From NCBI GenBank assembly GCA_023053545.1, contig JAKZAN010000006.1, positions 11,601,412-11,665,411 on the forward strand: 64,000 nucleotides of DNA. The letters are read 5' to 3'. Source of the stretch: Lepidurus packardi (lineage: Eukaryota > Arthropoda > Branchiopoda > Notostraca > Triopsidae). The notes under the pieces are model-generated. The model saw only the letters and a program-made list of their open reading frames with translations, did no database searches and was not told the DNA's origin. Of the stretch, positions 35,343 to 46,452 are shown piece after piece. A program made the position numbers and the translations under genes. Each line of letters opens with the position of its first letter. Position 1 is the first letter of the stretch.

Positions 35343-37857
35343 ACAATTTATACAAATAAATAAAAAAAGAAAAAAAAAAGAAAGAAAAGAAAGCGTTAGG
35401 GTAAACCTATTTTTTTGAAGATGTTAAATAAGAACAAATTGGAAAAAAACAACTAAAACTAGTGTAAGAGAGCAAAAACAAAACAAAACTGGTAACTCTA
35501 AACTTGTCACCTGGTTCCAAAAGGTTTTGCTGCACTTTTTCTTTCAATCTTTCGCACTGCAATTCTGTACAACCTGTCGGTTTGGAATCACAAATGGAAA
35601 TCGCTAAGAACTCTTATTCACTCAGTGAACGGTAGATCAGCTGATTGCTAATATCAACAGCGAGGCAACCTTGGGCCACCTTTCTCAATAGGATTTTCCC
35701 TATTCCTAGCTAATTCGGATTGCGGTTTGAAAATATGCGGTCCGGTAACCATGTTGGGGATATCCGGCATCAGCAACACTTCCCGCAAGTGCACCAGCAA
35801 CAGATTCACCATCTTGACCATGACTGTGATCGTCGGATCCATGTCCGTGACCATGACCGTCAGCTATACCAAATTAATTGTATTTTTTAACAATTCTAGA
35901 TCCAAACTAATCGTAATATTTGAGAAAACTTACGGAAAGCAAGGGCAGTGGCCACCATTTAGGCACATATGATCGAAGCAGGCTGTTGAAATAAAATAAA
36001 CACAAACTTCTACATTAAATATATGAAAGAATATTGTTAAAATTTATTGCAAATAAGTTATCTTACGAAAGTATTCATGGTAAACCCGGCGGCCGTACTA
36101 AGTCCGTTGGCATCATATACTTTTGATAGAATAAAATGTAAGCTTTCGACTTTTGCAGGTTTCTGAGCTTATGCGAATGTAGTTTATTCCTTCGCTACAC
36201 TTTTGGCAAAAGTATAGACCTCATACATGTGACGTGTAAATTTCCTAACACTTTTGTCGAAGTAGTCGGGGACCCGATAAAAGCCTCTCTGGGGCCGGAT
36301 TCTGCCCGCGGTCCGCCATTTGGAGAGCCCTGGTCTATGTGCAACCTACCTATATGGTCTATGTGGGTCTATGTATTCTATTGCCTTGGCAGGGAGAACT
36401 ATAGACTGAATGGCAAGGAATGGAAGATGGAACTTTTTTCTTTTTGTCTTTTTCTTTTGGATAGATCCCGCTTTATAGTCGGTGTTCGTCAAGGGGTGGA
36501 CTCGTGGAAGAAAAAAAATAGGCCGAGTCTCTTTTGGGGTCTCACTCTTAGACTTGTGGATATGGTTTTCCGTAGGAGATTCTCAAGTTTCGGATTTTTT
36601 CTGCAAAGAGATCATCGAGATTCATCGAGGTCATCGAGATTTTGAATCCATGGTTTTCCTATGGAGGCCGACAGACGTTAAGAGTTTGGGGTGTTTACCG
36701 CGGGGTTTTTTAGAGATATTTTCTTTAATATCTTGGTAATAGCCTGACTAGACGGGACAAGTTAATGTCCATACATACACATTAACATAACAAAAATTAT
36801 CCTAAACTGAAACTCAAATTTGAATAATAACTACTTCCATAAATCCTATTTTTAATAACTTGTCAATAGTGGAATAACAAGAAACAACTGGGATCGCAGG
36901 CGGGTTGGTAAAACCAAGAACCCCGAAAGAAGCAAGAAACGTTTTGCCAAAGTATAAACGGATAATTTTTTTTAACACAATAATTTTAAATCAAAAAATG
37001 CAGAAGTAAGAATAATGCTTTTCGCATTGGATTAGAGGACAAAATAAAAAGTTAAGAGTCTCACAACCTAAACAAGCATTTAACTATAACATCTAAAGGA
37101 TGAGTAGTACAATATATGATTATGTTTATGTTTTTAAGAACGGAAGACTTGGTCAATTTTCAAATATCGCCCTGATCAGATAATGACAGTGGTCGTCCAG
37201 AATATAATAGACCAATTGCGAACTAAAGCCAGGTAAATAATACTTTCTATATTTCAAAACATCTTTCCAGAACCATAGCAAACTTCATCATAAGCAAAAC
37301 AATAAAAAATAAAATCATGATACACTAATACGATTTGAAAATATAACTCTTTATACAGTATTGATGTAATACTAACTTAAGAGCTATGAAATTGATTGAA
37401 GTTACGTAATGAAAACAAAATTTTTCTTTCAATTTGGTAAACGTGAATAATACATTAGGTTACAATATCGTCAGTATATAAAACAAATAAAGGTAGTTGA
37501 AAAAAAAACAAATTTCTAAACCGAACTCATGTTAAGTTCTTATCCATAACATGAAAACTCCATGTGAACTGCAATGGTCTCATTAGCACAATTAAAATAA
37601 GGAAACATTATCACTTACGAACGTCGTCCTTTGCAGATAACAGACCCGCTAGGATATGCAGCTATAACTTCACGTCCAAACTAACCATCACTGTAACGCC
37701 GTTCCAATTATCAGCACCTTTCGATCTCCACCAACTAATATGTCCATTGCCCGCGTTTTCGACCAAGGACAAAACATTGCCCAATTCCCCCCCCCCCCCC
37801 CCCCCCCCCCCCTCCACATACTCACAAAATCCTTCCTTCCTTTCTACCCCTCTTTAG
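35343..37857. other. Gene desert; hAT-type end fragment and poly-C tract
   Basis: AT-rich. 36266-36332 looks like a terminal piece of a hAT DNA transposon. A C24+ tract lies at about 37787-37812. A Gly/His-rich pair of exon-like segments (35690-35990, minus) could not be joined in frame. No other gene support. Confidence 0.5.
36266..36332 (-). mobile_element. hAT-type transposon terminal fragment
   Basis: Read on the minus strand it starts CAGGGCTCTCCAAATGGCGG and continues through CGCGGGCAGAATCCGGCCCC, a pattern seen at the ends of many animal hAT elements. I found no partner end or 8-bp duplication, so it is probably a remnant. Confidence 0.5.
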
Positions 37858-37926
37858 ACCTGAGAAGTTCGTTTTAGTGGGCGATCCATTGCGATTGCCT
37901 CAAATCGTTCAGTCTGAAAGAGCCAA
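37858..37926 (+). pseudogene. Orphan DNA2/SF1-helicase-like exon
   Basis: A 69-nt segment between a pyrimidine-rich acceptor (tctttag) and a gtaaga donor encodes PEKFVLVGDPLRLPQIVQSE and RAK, close to motif III of SF1 helicases such as DNA2 (FVLVGDxxQLPPxVxxxxAR), with QLPP changed to RLPQ. I found no neighbouring helicase exons on either strand within several kb; the flanks are a poly-C tract and an M1 element. It may be a shuffled or relic exon. Confidence 0.5.
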
Positions 37927-38164
37927 GTAAGAAAAAAAAAGAGGAAAGAGTTTTCTTTTTGGGTAACAAAATGCGTTTATTTGGTTTGCGATGATTCGGA
38001 GAGTTTTTGGTACGCGAACACTAACAAAAACGTTTTGGGTGGAAACGAAATGAGGGGGTTTGGTTGAATTTTCTTGGGTTTCTGTCACTACCACAAAAGC
38101 ACATTGTAGCCATGTCCTGCACGTACACCATAGTTGAAGGGCAAACCATAGTTGTTATTGACTG

Positions 38165-38690
38165 TAAGCAACGTGGTTAGCATGGTGAATTTCGGAACAA
38201 CTTTATGAGAGAAGTAATGCGTCTAATGAAGAACATCTTTGACAATAATCTTGAACTTGCTAAGGGGTTACACAACCAATGCACAATTACTTTTTTTAAC
38301 GAGTAATAAATTATCCATATGTAAATAAATTTTGCGACTATGAGAAATACGTTAATTAAAAATTTGTCCTTTGGTTGTGCACTAGTTGCTAATAAAAGAA
38401 AACTTTTGTTTTAGATTTCTTTCAAATCTGACAAGCCGTTCTCGAGAAATCTTGTTCCGAAAGTTTTACGTCTTGATTTGGACATCTAGAGAAAAGGACA
38501 TTGTGCTGCTACAGAAAACTGTGGTGACAAATTTCACTTCTCCGAAGCAAAACAAGCGTAGAAACTTTGCCGGCAATTAATTATCTATTTCTCTTCTTAC
38601 TTTCTTACACAAGGCTTTCACAAAATAATAACAAACATCAGTGCAACCTGTGACCCTTTCCCTATCAATATGCTAAGGTAAACGGGAGCC
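38165..38690 (+). repeat. M1 element, second long copy
   Basis: Shares GTTAGCATGG(T/A)GAATTTCGG, GAGAAATCTTGTTCCGAA, AACTTTGCCGGCAATTA and the terminal GCTAAGGTA...GGGAGCC with 5583-6095. Its left terminus is diverged. Confidence 0.72.
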
Positions 38691-38916
38691 TTTACTGTCA
38701 AGGTTGCAGCGTTGTGTTTATATAATAAAGAGAAGCTAACTTGCCCAGTTTTCCATGATGTCCACCTCTCACTTTATGGCTTCGATTTTAACCTTAGCTT
38801 TATATAGACATTACTGTTCTCCATTCAAAAGTAAAGAATTATTATATTAAGAAGTCGCATTAAAGAAAGTGGACATCCTTAATTTTTGTTCAACCCGAAC
38901 AAATTTAAGGACAACA

Positions 38917-41409
38917 CTAAACGTGATGCCTAAAAGCACACGGGGGCTTACGTGACAGAATTTCCAAACCTAATACAACAAGCGCAAAGATCCCACCGAT
39001 TCCATACAGAACAAAAGGACTAACGAGATCGGACAAGCCGAGTTTTTTACTGACGGGGATACTGACCGGCTTATCAGTGCAGGGATTTCTGATTTTGAGT
39101 TTCTGATTGAGCTTATTCCAAACACCTGTTTCCACAATCCTTTCCAATCTAATTTTTTTTTTCAAACCATTCCACTTTCATAAGCTTTGTAATTTTTGTT
39201 TATTTTTTTGATTACCCCATGTAGAAGAAATGCCAGTAAGGACTGTCTTTAGGTGTGGCGTAAGTAGTAGCTGCCGTATAAAACACGTCGTGTACAACTC
39301 CCACTCGGCATTGTCCATGGGTTTTATAATCTTGCGCCAGCATCGCGTATAAAGACGGAATAGAATCAGCAGCAACGTGGATTCCGGTGGACGCGATCTT
39401 ATCCAGGACTTCTGCTCGACTTGCGACGAAGTCTTCTGGATGGCTTTTGGCACGGTCTCGGATAAGGGCATAATTACCCGTAGCGTTAGGGTCCTTCGGA
39501 TAAAATTATTTCTGTAGCCGTGACGTATTAGTCTGGTTCGGATTGATTATCACCATAAACAAGGTGGCGACAGGAGAATTGGGCAGAAAAGCCATGCGGA
39601 TTCGGCTGGAGTGGGCTAAATCTTCAAAGCTATTTATTACTGGCTGCACCTGGGGGAGGGACAAGTATCCAATCAACATCGAAGTGTATAAATTGATGAA
39701 GATGACTGTGACCAAACACCAAGCTCCGAAAAGAATTCTTGTTGAACGTTGATTAATACCGTCAGAACATCCTTTTTTTCGTTACAAAGAGAAGTATTGG
39801 TTAAGCAACATACGGAAAGCTTTATTTCTGTACCTTGATTTAGTATCACTGCCAATTTGTAGAAAATGTAGGAATGCCACGATAACGGATGGGTGGAATT
39901 GGCGACCGCTTTACTAGCAATTAGATCGTGTAAGTAGGTAACCAATGCAAGTACGACCAAACTCGATAGGATCAAAAGCCAAACCTTGGAATTCAGTTAT
40001 TTCTTAGTTTCGATTCTTGTAGTCTTTTGAATTATGTGTAAAAATGTCACTTGGTAAGAATAGGGTTGAGCACTAGCCAGCCAGTTATTGTTGTTCGTTT
40101 TTGGTAGTGGAGTTATTAGAATTAGAGGAACGTCAAAGGCTGCATAAATCCAGTCTATTACTTCAGACCACTGGTACAGAAGAAAGTAGGCCATGGCCGA
40201 CAGTTCGAATTCCTTTTTGCGTTCTGATTAAAGGGAAGTATTGAATTTACAGATTGTACTTGTTTTACAGCCATTCCAAATAGACTTGTCCAGGTACCGT
40301 TTGGCAGCTTAGTTCCGGATGCTTGTTCTTTGGTCATGACTAAACTGAATCTGTGCCATCAAATTTGGGGATGACGGACTGTATTAATATTAGTATACAT
40401 ACTTACGTATAATTTAGGGCTTGCGCTAAAACTTCCATGTGGTCAAACAGGACTCCTTCAAACTTAAGCACGTTTTCGTTTTCATCCAGAGTAATAATGG
40501 ATAACGGGGACTATTTACATTTAAAATTAAAGAGGAATTTAAAAGAGACCGGTGGATTAAATTTGAAAGCAGACTTGAATGGCTCCTAGACGAATTTTTT
40601 GACCGCTTAAGGTATTTCTGCGGTACGTTCCGTGATACACGTCGACTAGGTGGGTACTGGACTTCTTATGAAACTTGCAAAGTGGATAGGAAACCCGCTT
40701 AATTGAATGCTCTGCAAGCTTAGTTTCAAGAGAATTTAGAGATCTAACTCGAATTGGGAGTTTGGAAAGCCAATCTTGGAAAATTAACATGAAACATGGC
40801 AAGTCCACCTAAGATTTGTTTTCAAGGGTGAATTTGTGGTTTGTAGAATTTGATAATCGTTATTAATATTTAATATTTTTCTTTCTTCTTTCTTTTTTTT
40901 ACTTTTAGCCAGGTAAATAGAAGAGCATTGGGATCTTTACAGTATTCTGTATCAATTCGCAAAAATGAGACGTCAGGGTATTTATTTTTACTCACAACAG
41001 CCAAAGTACGAGCTCTTTGGCACCTTGCGATGCTTATGAAGCCCACAATGTCTCGTTTTGCGCCACTTTGAAAGGAAGATTCAGCTACTGCTTAGAGCAT
41101 ATTTGTTCAGCTATGTTCTGCAGTTATATTGAATAAGCTCAATTTTACTTGCACCCAGATTAACCACCGTGGAGACTTTCAGTGTGGGATAGCGCATTTG
41201 GACATCTCGGATCAGAAGCGAAAACTTTCCTACCCAATCATGGACAGGATCAAACTCTTTGAACGACTTATCATGCAGGATCACTATAGTAAATTAATTG
41301 TTTTAAAACTAGTAAGGTATATTATTTGCTTGTATAACTTACAGAGCTCTGGCCCACAATAAACGGCTGCAACTAAAGTCCAGACAACAAGAAATAGTGG
41401 CAGCGACAT
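38917..41409 (-). CDS. Divergent ionotropic receptor (IR-B), paralogue of IR-A
   Basis: Exons in transcript order: 41409-41343, 41283-41149, 41087-40903, 40808-40575, 40510-40407, 40350-40260, 40212-40051, 39984-39834, 39771-39554, 39493-39216, 39148-38917 (about 618 residues, all phases close). Clear signal peptide (MSLPLFLVVWTLVAAVYC). S1 runs from SGQKIRLGAIQ to ASAQPYSYQ; TM1 ILSSLVVLALVTYL; pore loop SYIFYKLAVILNQG; TM3 INLYTSMLIGYLSLPQVQPV; S2 with the conserved SPYWH; TM4 VLYGIGGIFALVVLGLEIL. Exons 2, 6, 8 and 9 have exactly the lengths of those in IR-A (135, 91, 151, 218 nt) and all intron phases agree, so the two arose by gene duplication. Sequence identity is moderate, so the split is old and ligand tuning may differ. 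Confidence 0.88.
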
Positions 41410-42174
41410 TTTGACTGGTTCAGACAGCTCCAGATACTTTGTGCCAGGTTTTAAAAGCTGCACCGGACGTTATATAGGCAGTGTTACTTGCATTATTTGG
41501 GGCAGAAACTCTTAGAGACGTCAATCTTTCGAGCATTGCCTAGGCTCTTTTTTTTCATGCCAGCACTTGTCAAGTTTCATGAAAGGTACCCGATATCAGG
41601 TTTTTATTTATTCAGCTATTCAGGCTTCGTAGAAATTCCAAGACAAGAATGACTGACAGATTTATGTTTTTGAATTCGATTATTTGGAGTGAAAGGTAAA
41701 GAATTTTTTTAACCGCTTTAAAAGCCTAAAGTCTGAATTGTTTGACATTGTTTCCAAGGCATTTTTTAAAATCGTGAATGATGCTGACGGAGCTTCATAC
41801 TTCGGGATCCTTTGTGACAGTTTTGATCCATTGTTGATCCATTTTGATCCATTGTTTTGATCCATTAACCTTTTGAGAATCTGTGCCAAGCTACGTACAA
41901 TCCATCTTTGTTAAAGCCTGTTTGTCTATTTATTTATTTTTTTTAATATAGCCCGTCCCATGCATCCAAAAGAAACCGGCCGAGGAAAGAAAGACCGCGA
42001 ACAGTAGTAATACTACGAGTATCGCTCAATTCGGTTTACGTATTGATTTATTATTGCCTTGTACATCGATTTGTAAATCAGGTTGAAATCAAAGACTCGT
42101 TGGAATCTAAAAAATCCTAGAGACTTTGTGGCGTAAAGTAAAATTCTTTAAGAAAAAGAAAATTGGAAGTTTAT
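41410..42174. other. Upstream of IR-B; no gene
   Basis: Presumed IR-B promoter, then AT-rich DNA with a small tandem of TTTTGATCCATTGT (about 41820-41870). Confidence 0.5.
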
Positions 42175-42592
42175 CCAACACGTTCTCCGGATTTAGTTAC
42201 CAACGTACGTAATGTATCCCGGAGCTAAAAATTTACACTAGTGTGTCACTGTCTAACAATGAATTTTTATTTTTTTCAGCTGGTGGAGTGAAAGTGCAAG
42301 TTTTAACGTTTCTCATCAACTTTCGTTGATGAGAATCGTTAACCTAACCTAATCTAACCTAAGCAAACCTATAACCTAACCTCTAACCTAAGCTAACCTA
42401 ACCTAAGCTAACCTAACCTATCCTAAACTAACCTATCCTAACCTAACCTAAACTAATTCATTTCCAATCCAACAACAATTTTCAACTCGAGTTACACCCA
42501 TTTGTCATTCTTTTTCCGGAGAACGTTTTGCAACAATAATACACACTAGTGTCAATTTTATCTCCGAGTTCCGAAACTGGAGAACTTGTTGG
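42175..42592. mobile_element. TIR element carrying a CCTAA array, copy 2
   Basis: Starts CCAACACGTTCTCCGGATTT and ends GGAGAACTTGTTGG, inverted relative to each other. It has a shorter pentamer array (about 130 bp) than copies 1 and 3, behind a CTCATCAACTTTCGTTGATG hairpin. It is flanked by GTTTAT on the left and GAGTTTAT on the right. Confidence 0.85.
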
Positions 42593-42609
42593 GAGTTTAT
42601 CCAGTTTAT

Positions 42610-43156
42610 CCAACACGTTCTCCGGATTTAGTTACATACGTACGTAAAGTGTCCCTGGGTCAAACATGACACTAGTGTGTCACTGGCCAACAATGAATTC
42701 TTCTTTTTTCAGCTAGTGGAGTGAAAGAAAATTCAAATTTTAGCGACTCTCATCAACGAAAATTGATGAGAATCGTGAAGCTAACCTAATCTAACCTAAC
42801 TTAATAACCTAACCTAAGCTAACCTAGCTTAATAACCTAACCTAAGCTAACGTAACCTAATCAAACCTAAACTAACCTAACCTAAACCTAACCTAACCTA
42901 TCGTAACTTAACCTAACCTATCCTAACTTAACCTAACCTATCCTAACCTAACCTAACCTAACCTATCCTAACTTAACCTAACCTAACCTATCCTAACTTA
43001 ACCTAACCTAACCTAAACTAATGTATTTACAATCCAACTACCATTTTTGAATTCGAGTGACACCCGTTTGTCATTCGTTTTCCGAGAACGTTTTGAAAAA
43101 ATAATACACACTACTGTCGTTTTTATCTCGGATTTCCGAAACTGGAGAACCTGTTG
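42610..43156. mobile_element. TIR element carrying a CCTAA array, copy 3
   Basis: Directly downstream of copy 2, with only 17 bp of GTTTATCC-type target sequence between them. Termini and interior flanks match copy 1 more closely than copy 2; the array is about 240 bp with interspersed TCCTAA, GCTAA and ACTTAA variants. Confidence 0.85.
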
Positions 43157-43273
43157 AGTTTATCCGGGGGAAAGGCGTCGCCATCTAGTAACTCAACTAA
43201 TTCCTCCATACAGAAGTAGAAAAAAATTGTTTTGTTTATCCGTTCTTGTTTTTGTTAATGAAATTTGGAAAAA

Positions 43274-44708
43274 ATGCTGTGGCCCACAAATTACCCACAG
43301 TTGAAAGTAAGTCAGCTTAAACCTATTAATACTATTGACGTATTGTAATAATAATTACCTTAAAATAGGTTTTGGACAGCCTACTTCAATGCAGGATTTG
43401 TTATGATTTAATCAAGAATGCACAAATGACACCTTGTTCCCACAACTGTAAGGCTTAGCTGAAGTTAAATATGAACCTTTGAATTTGAGTCTAAAATTAA
43501 TTTGATTTTAGTTTGCTCCTTCTGTATCCGGCAACATTTAACCTTCAAAACAGAGTGCCCAGCTTGTTTCTCGCCCATGGAAGAGACCAAGTTAAGGCCA
43601 AATAAGATTTTGGATGACATTGTAAACATCTACCCACCTGTTAAAGAGTTTATCGCTAGTTTTTCAGTTAAACGAACACCTGTCCTACCGTCCGAACCCA
43701 ACTCGAACATTTCTACTGCTGAGTACGTTTTAGTGCCCGAGACCGTGGACGAAAGCCAAGACTTTGGCATTCAACGTTCTGCCAAAAAACGTGCTCTAGC
43801 CCTCGACCCAAGTACGAACGATGAACACAGCAAAGGTTACACAGATTTCCAGCCGTCATGTCCCAAAAAAGCATTAAGAAATTCCGAGCAAGTTTCAGCT
43901 TCCACCTCCAAACAAGTCCAGTGTCCTGTCTGCAACATTTCAATCAAAACTTCCACTATAAACCTCCATCTTGACGCTTGCCTAAAACGAAAAGACGAGA
44001 CGAAAGCACCGTAAGCCCAATTCTACTTAAATAGCACCCGAAGTAATTACACGTTTCTTTCTTAAACTTCAGCACACGCTCTACCAGGAAACCACGACCT
44101 TTGACTAAACTCGTCTACAATCTCATGCCAGATAAAGAGCTCAGGAAACGTTTGAAGGAGTTGGCTTTAAGCGCACACGGGGACAGAAAAACGCTGATTC
44201 AAAGACATCAAAGGTGATTTGCCTGAGTACTACCCAAAGCAAAGGGGTTCTCTTTAACGCTTTTCTGGCTCTTAGGTATACCGTGTTGTATAACAGCGAA
44301 TTAGACGCCACTAGGCCCCGGCCCTCGTGTGCACTTGTCAAGCAAATTGAGCGAGAAGAAGCAGCTGAAAAAAAGTTGTCAAATCCTGGCCCAAAGCCTC
44401 CCATTTTGAACTGTAATCGTCAGACCGATCCAGCTATCATTGAAGAGTGTCAACAAGCGTACGTCCGAGAGCATCACAACCAGTTTAAGCAGCTCGTGGA
44501 GGAAGCGCAGGCCCGGAATAACTCTGCGCTTAAAAACTCGACTTTTTCAAATCTAGAAGCTTCCGAAAAAAAGGACAATGGCAAAAAGCCCAAGGAAACG
44601 TTGAACCTTGATAGCAACCTTGCCTTGGATAAGGATCATAATAACTCAAGCTGCTCCTCTCCCTTGCGAACAAGTATATCCCTTCCACATAAGAGCTTAA
44701 ATTGTTAG
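43274..44708 (+). CDS. RAD18: E3 ubiquitin ligase RAD18
   Basis: Exons 43274-43306, 43369-43447, 43512-44010, 44073-44213, 44276-44708 close in phase (about 394 residues). Domains: RING near the N terminus (CRICYDLIKNAQMTPCSHNF then CSFC and CPAC), a UBZ4 finger (CPVCNISIKTSTINLHLDAC, about residues 175-195), and a SAP domain (YNLMPDKELRKRLKEL then GDRKTLIQRH). RAD18 with RAD6 monoubiquitinates PCNA at stalled forks to start translesion synthesis; UBZ binds ubiquitin chains and SAP binds DNA. The start MLWPTNYPQLK precedes the RING by only 14 residues, shorter than in human. An alternative last exon after gtatat at about 44673 and acceptor at 44733 would give a different C terminus. Confidence 0.93.
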
Positions 44709-46452
44709 TTTTGTCCTTTTCTTATCTTGTAGATTGTCTACCGGAGTCGATATGCCGATCTGAGAACCCTGTGGGAGAGCCTTAGTAGATCCTCGGTGAC
44801 CCTGAAACGTTACTTTCTTGTAGAAATATTTCTTAATAAACATTGTTTTCTTATATGCGTACTTTAAATACGTAATGATTAGTGTAATTATCTAGACTAC
44901 AAACATACCTTTGCATAGTTTAACTAATCATTACATCAGTTGAATTGTTCTCGTTACGACTTTCGTTGCTCCAATTGATTCACACAGTTATATGTTATTG
45001 TTTAGTTTACGCACTATTATTTTTCGTTTATTTACTGCATTATACATTCATGGTTACTTATAAATTATTTATTGTTTAGTTTACACCGTAAAAAGACAAC
45101 GCAAGAAACCGACACGTGTCAAGGGGATTTGTAGCGTTCCTCGGCTTACCTCGTATAGTAGCTTTACGAAGAAAAATAAAGGATAGATTGAACCAAGTGG
45201 CCTCTGTTTCATAGCCCACGTAACACTGATAAACATTCTGTAGTAATAGTTTGCCTTCTTGTGGGTTTTGGACACAATGCAACTAAGCTTAGTGTTTTTT
45301 CAGAACATTCTTAGCAGATTGAGTCTTATTTTTACAGATTTGTATAGGAATTTGTATAGTTAATGTTATATTTTTCATTGTTGAGCAGTTGGGAGCCAAG
45401 TCGGAGTAAAGCTACACGTCGGTTTAGTGCGATACCTTTTGTCGCGCCCGACAGTGTTAGTTTGTTACAATATGATACTTATTCCATCGTCCTTTACTAA
45501 ATTCTACGCTAAATTTATTTGCTAATAACTTGTTCAAAGTAAATCGAAATTTGAACATACTCGAAAAGGGTCAAGGGACGCATTTCGTGCGTTGCTTTGG
45601 TTAACGACTTTTATTTCCAAACCGTGCTTTCATGTTGGGCAGCGCTTCGTCTACTTTTTGTGTGCATTCGGATTGAGTTGCGCAGATAGCTTTTTTGTCG
45701 GATTTTCAAGTCGTAACCCCGTGAGCCAACGGGCATTTTTCGTAGCGTATCACATGACGGCCGTGTACTATATTTATAGAAGGCAAAAAACTCTGACCTA
45801 GAAACGATTTCTTGGTCGCAGTTACAAAAGAAAACAAAACTACGTGGTATGTCAAAAACTTTTAAGTTTATTGGCGGATGAGCCATTTTCATCATATTGT
45901 TGAATAATCTGGTATAATACTGTCCTTAAAAAATGGGAGAAAGCCATGACTCGCGCACACCGAGGTCAGACTTTTTTCCTTCGATCTAGGAAGAGAGAAA
46001 CAAGTCTGCACATTCCCTTTTCCTCTTTACAAGACTAACATGAATGAGAACATACATGCATAAAACACTGGAAGGAACGTCAAATTCCTGGCATGGTGGG
46101 ATACGATTTACCGAATTCACAAAAAATTCCCCTCCATCATTCATAATTTCACATTTAAATTCTACGATAGAAAATCTGCTAATCTAATGAAGATCTTTTT
46201 TCCCCCCAACGTTTTGGAAGGAGTACGTTTTCACCCTTGCATCCCGAAAACTATTGCTTTCGTATCTCTTTATACTCGTATCTCTGTATAACGAACTTTT
46301 CTTTGACTGAAAGACTGGTATAGAAGTTGCAAAACGTCAAAACAAAAGCTGCCCCGGAGTTTCGCTTTGCTGTTTTAACTTGCGGCTAGAGCCCAAGAAA
46401 TGTCAGAATTTGTTCTTGGCTCGGCTGCGCTGGTTGTAGTCGCACTTTGGTG
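44709..46452. other. 3' flanks of RAD18 and DDIT4-like gene; no other gene
   Basis: Convergent intergenic region, AT-rich with short unrelated open frames. No repeat family recognised. Confidence 0.5.
44835..44840 (+). terminator. AATAAA poly(A) signal of RAD18
   Basis: Lies 127 nt after the stop at 44708 in an otherwise AT-rich 3' flank. Confidence 0.5.

Noticed and set aside
35690..35990. Two exon-like segments (-) reading Gly/His-rich DGHGHGHGSDD and a Cys-rich CFDHMCLNGGHC
   Set aside because: Splice signals look good, but the two attractive frames cannot be joined in phase; the frame that does join has no features. Possibly a decayed gene, not callable.
36229..36645. 138-codon ORF (+)
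   Set aside because: Its first half translates the non-coding terminal sequence of a hAT-type element; the rest is aromatic-rich and unlike any protein.
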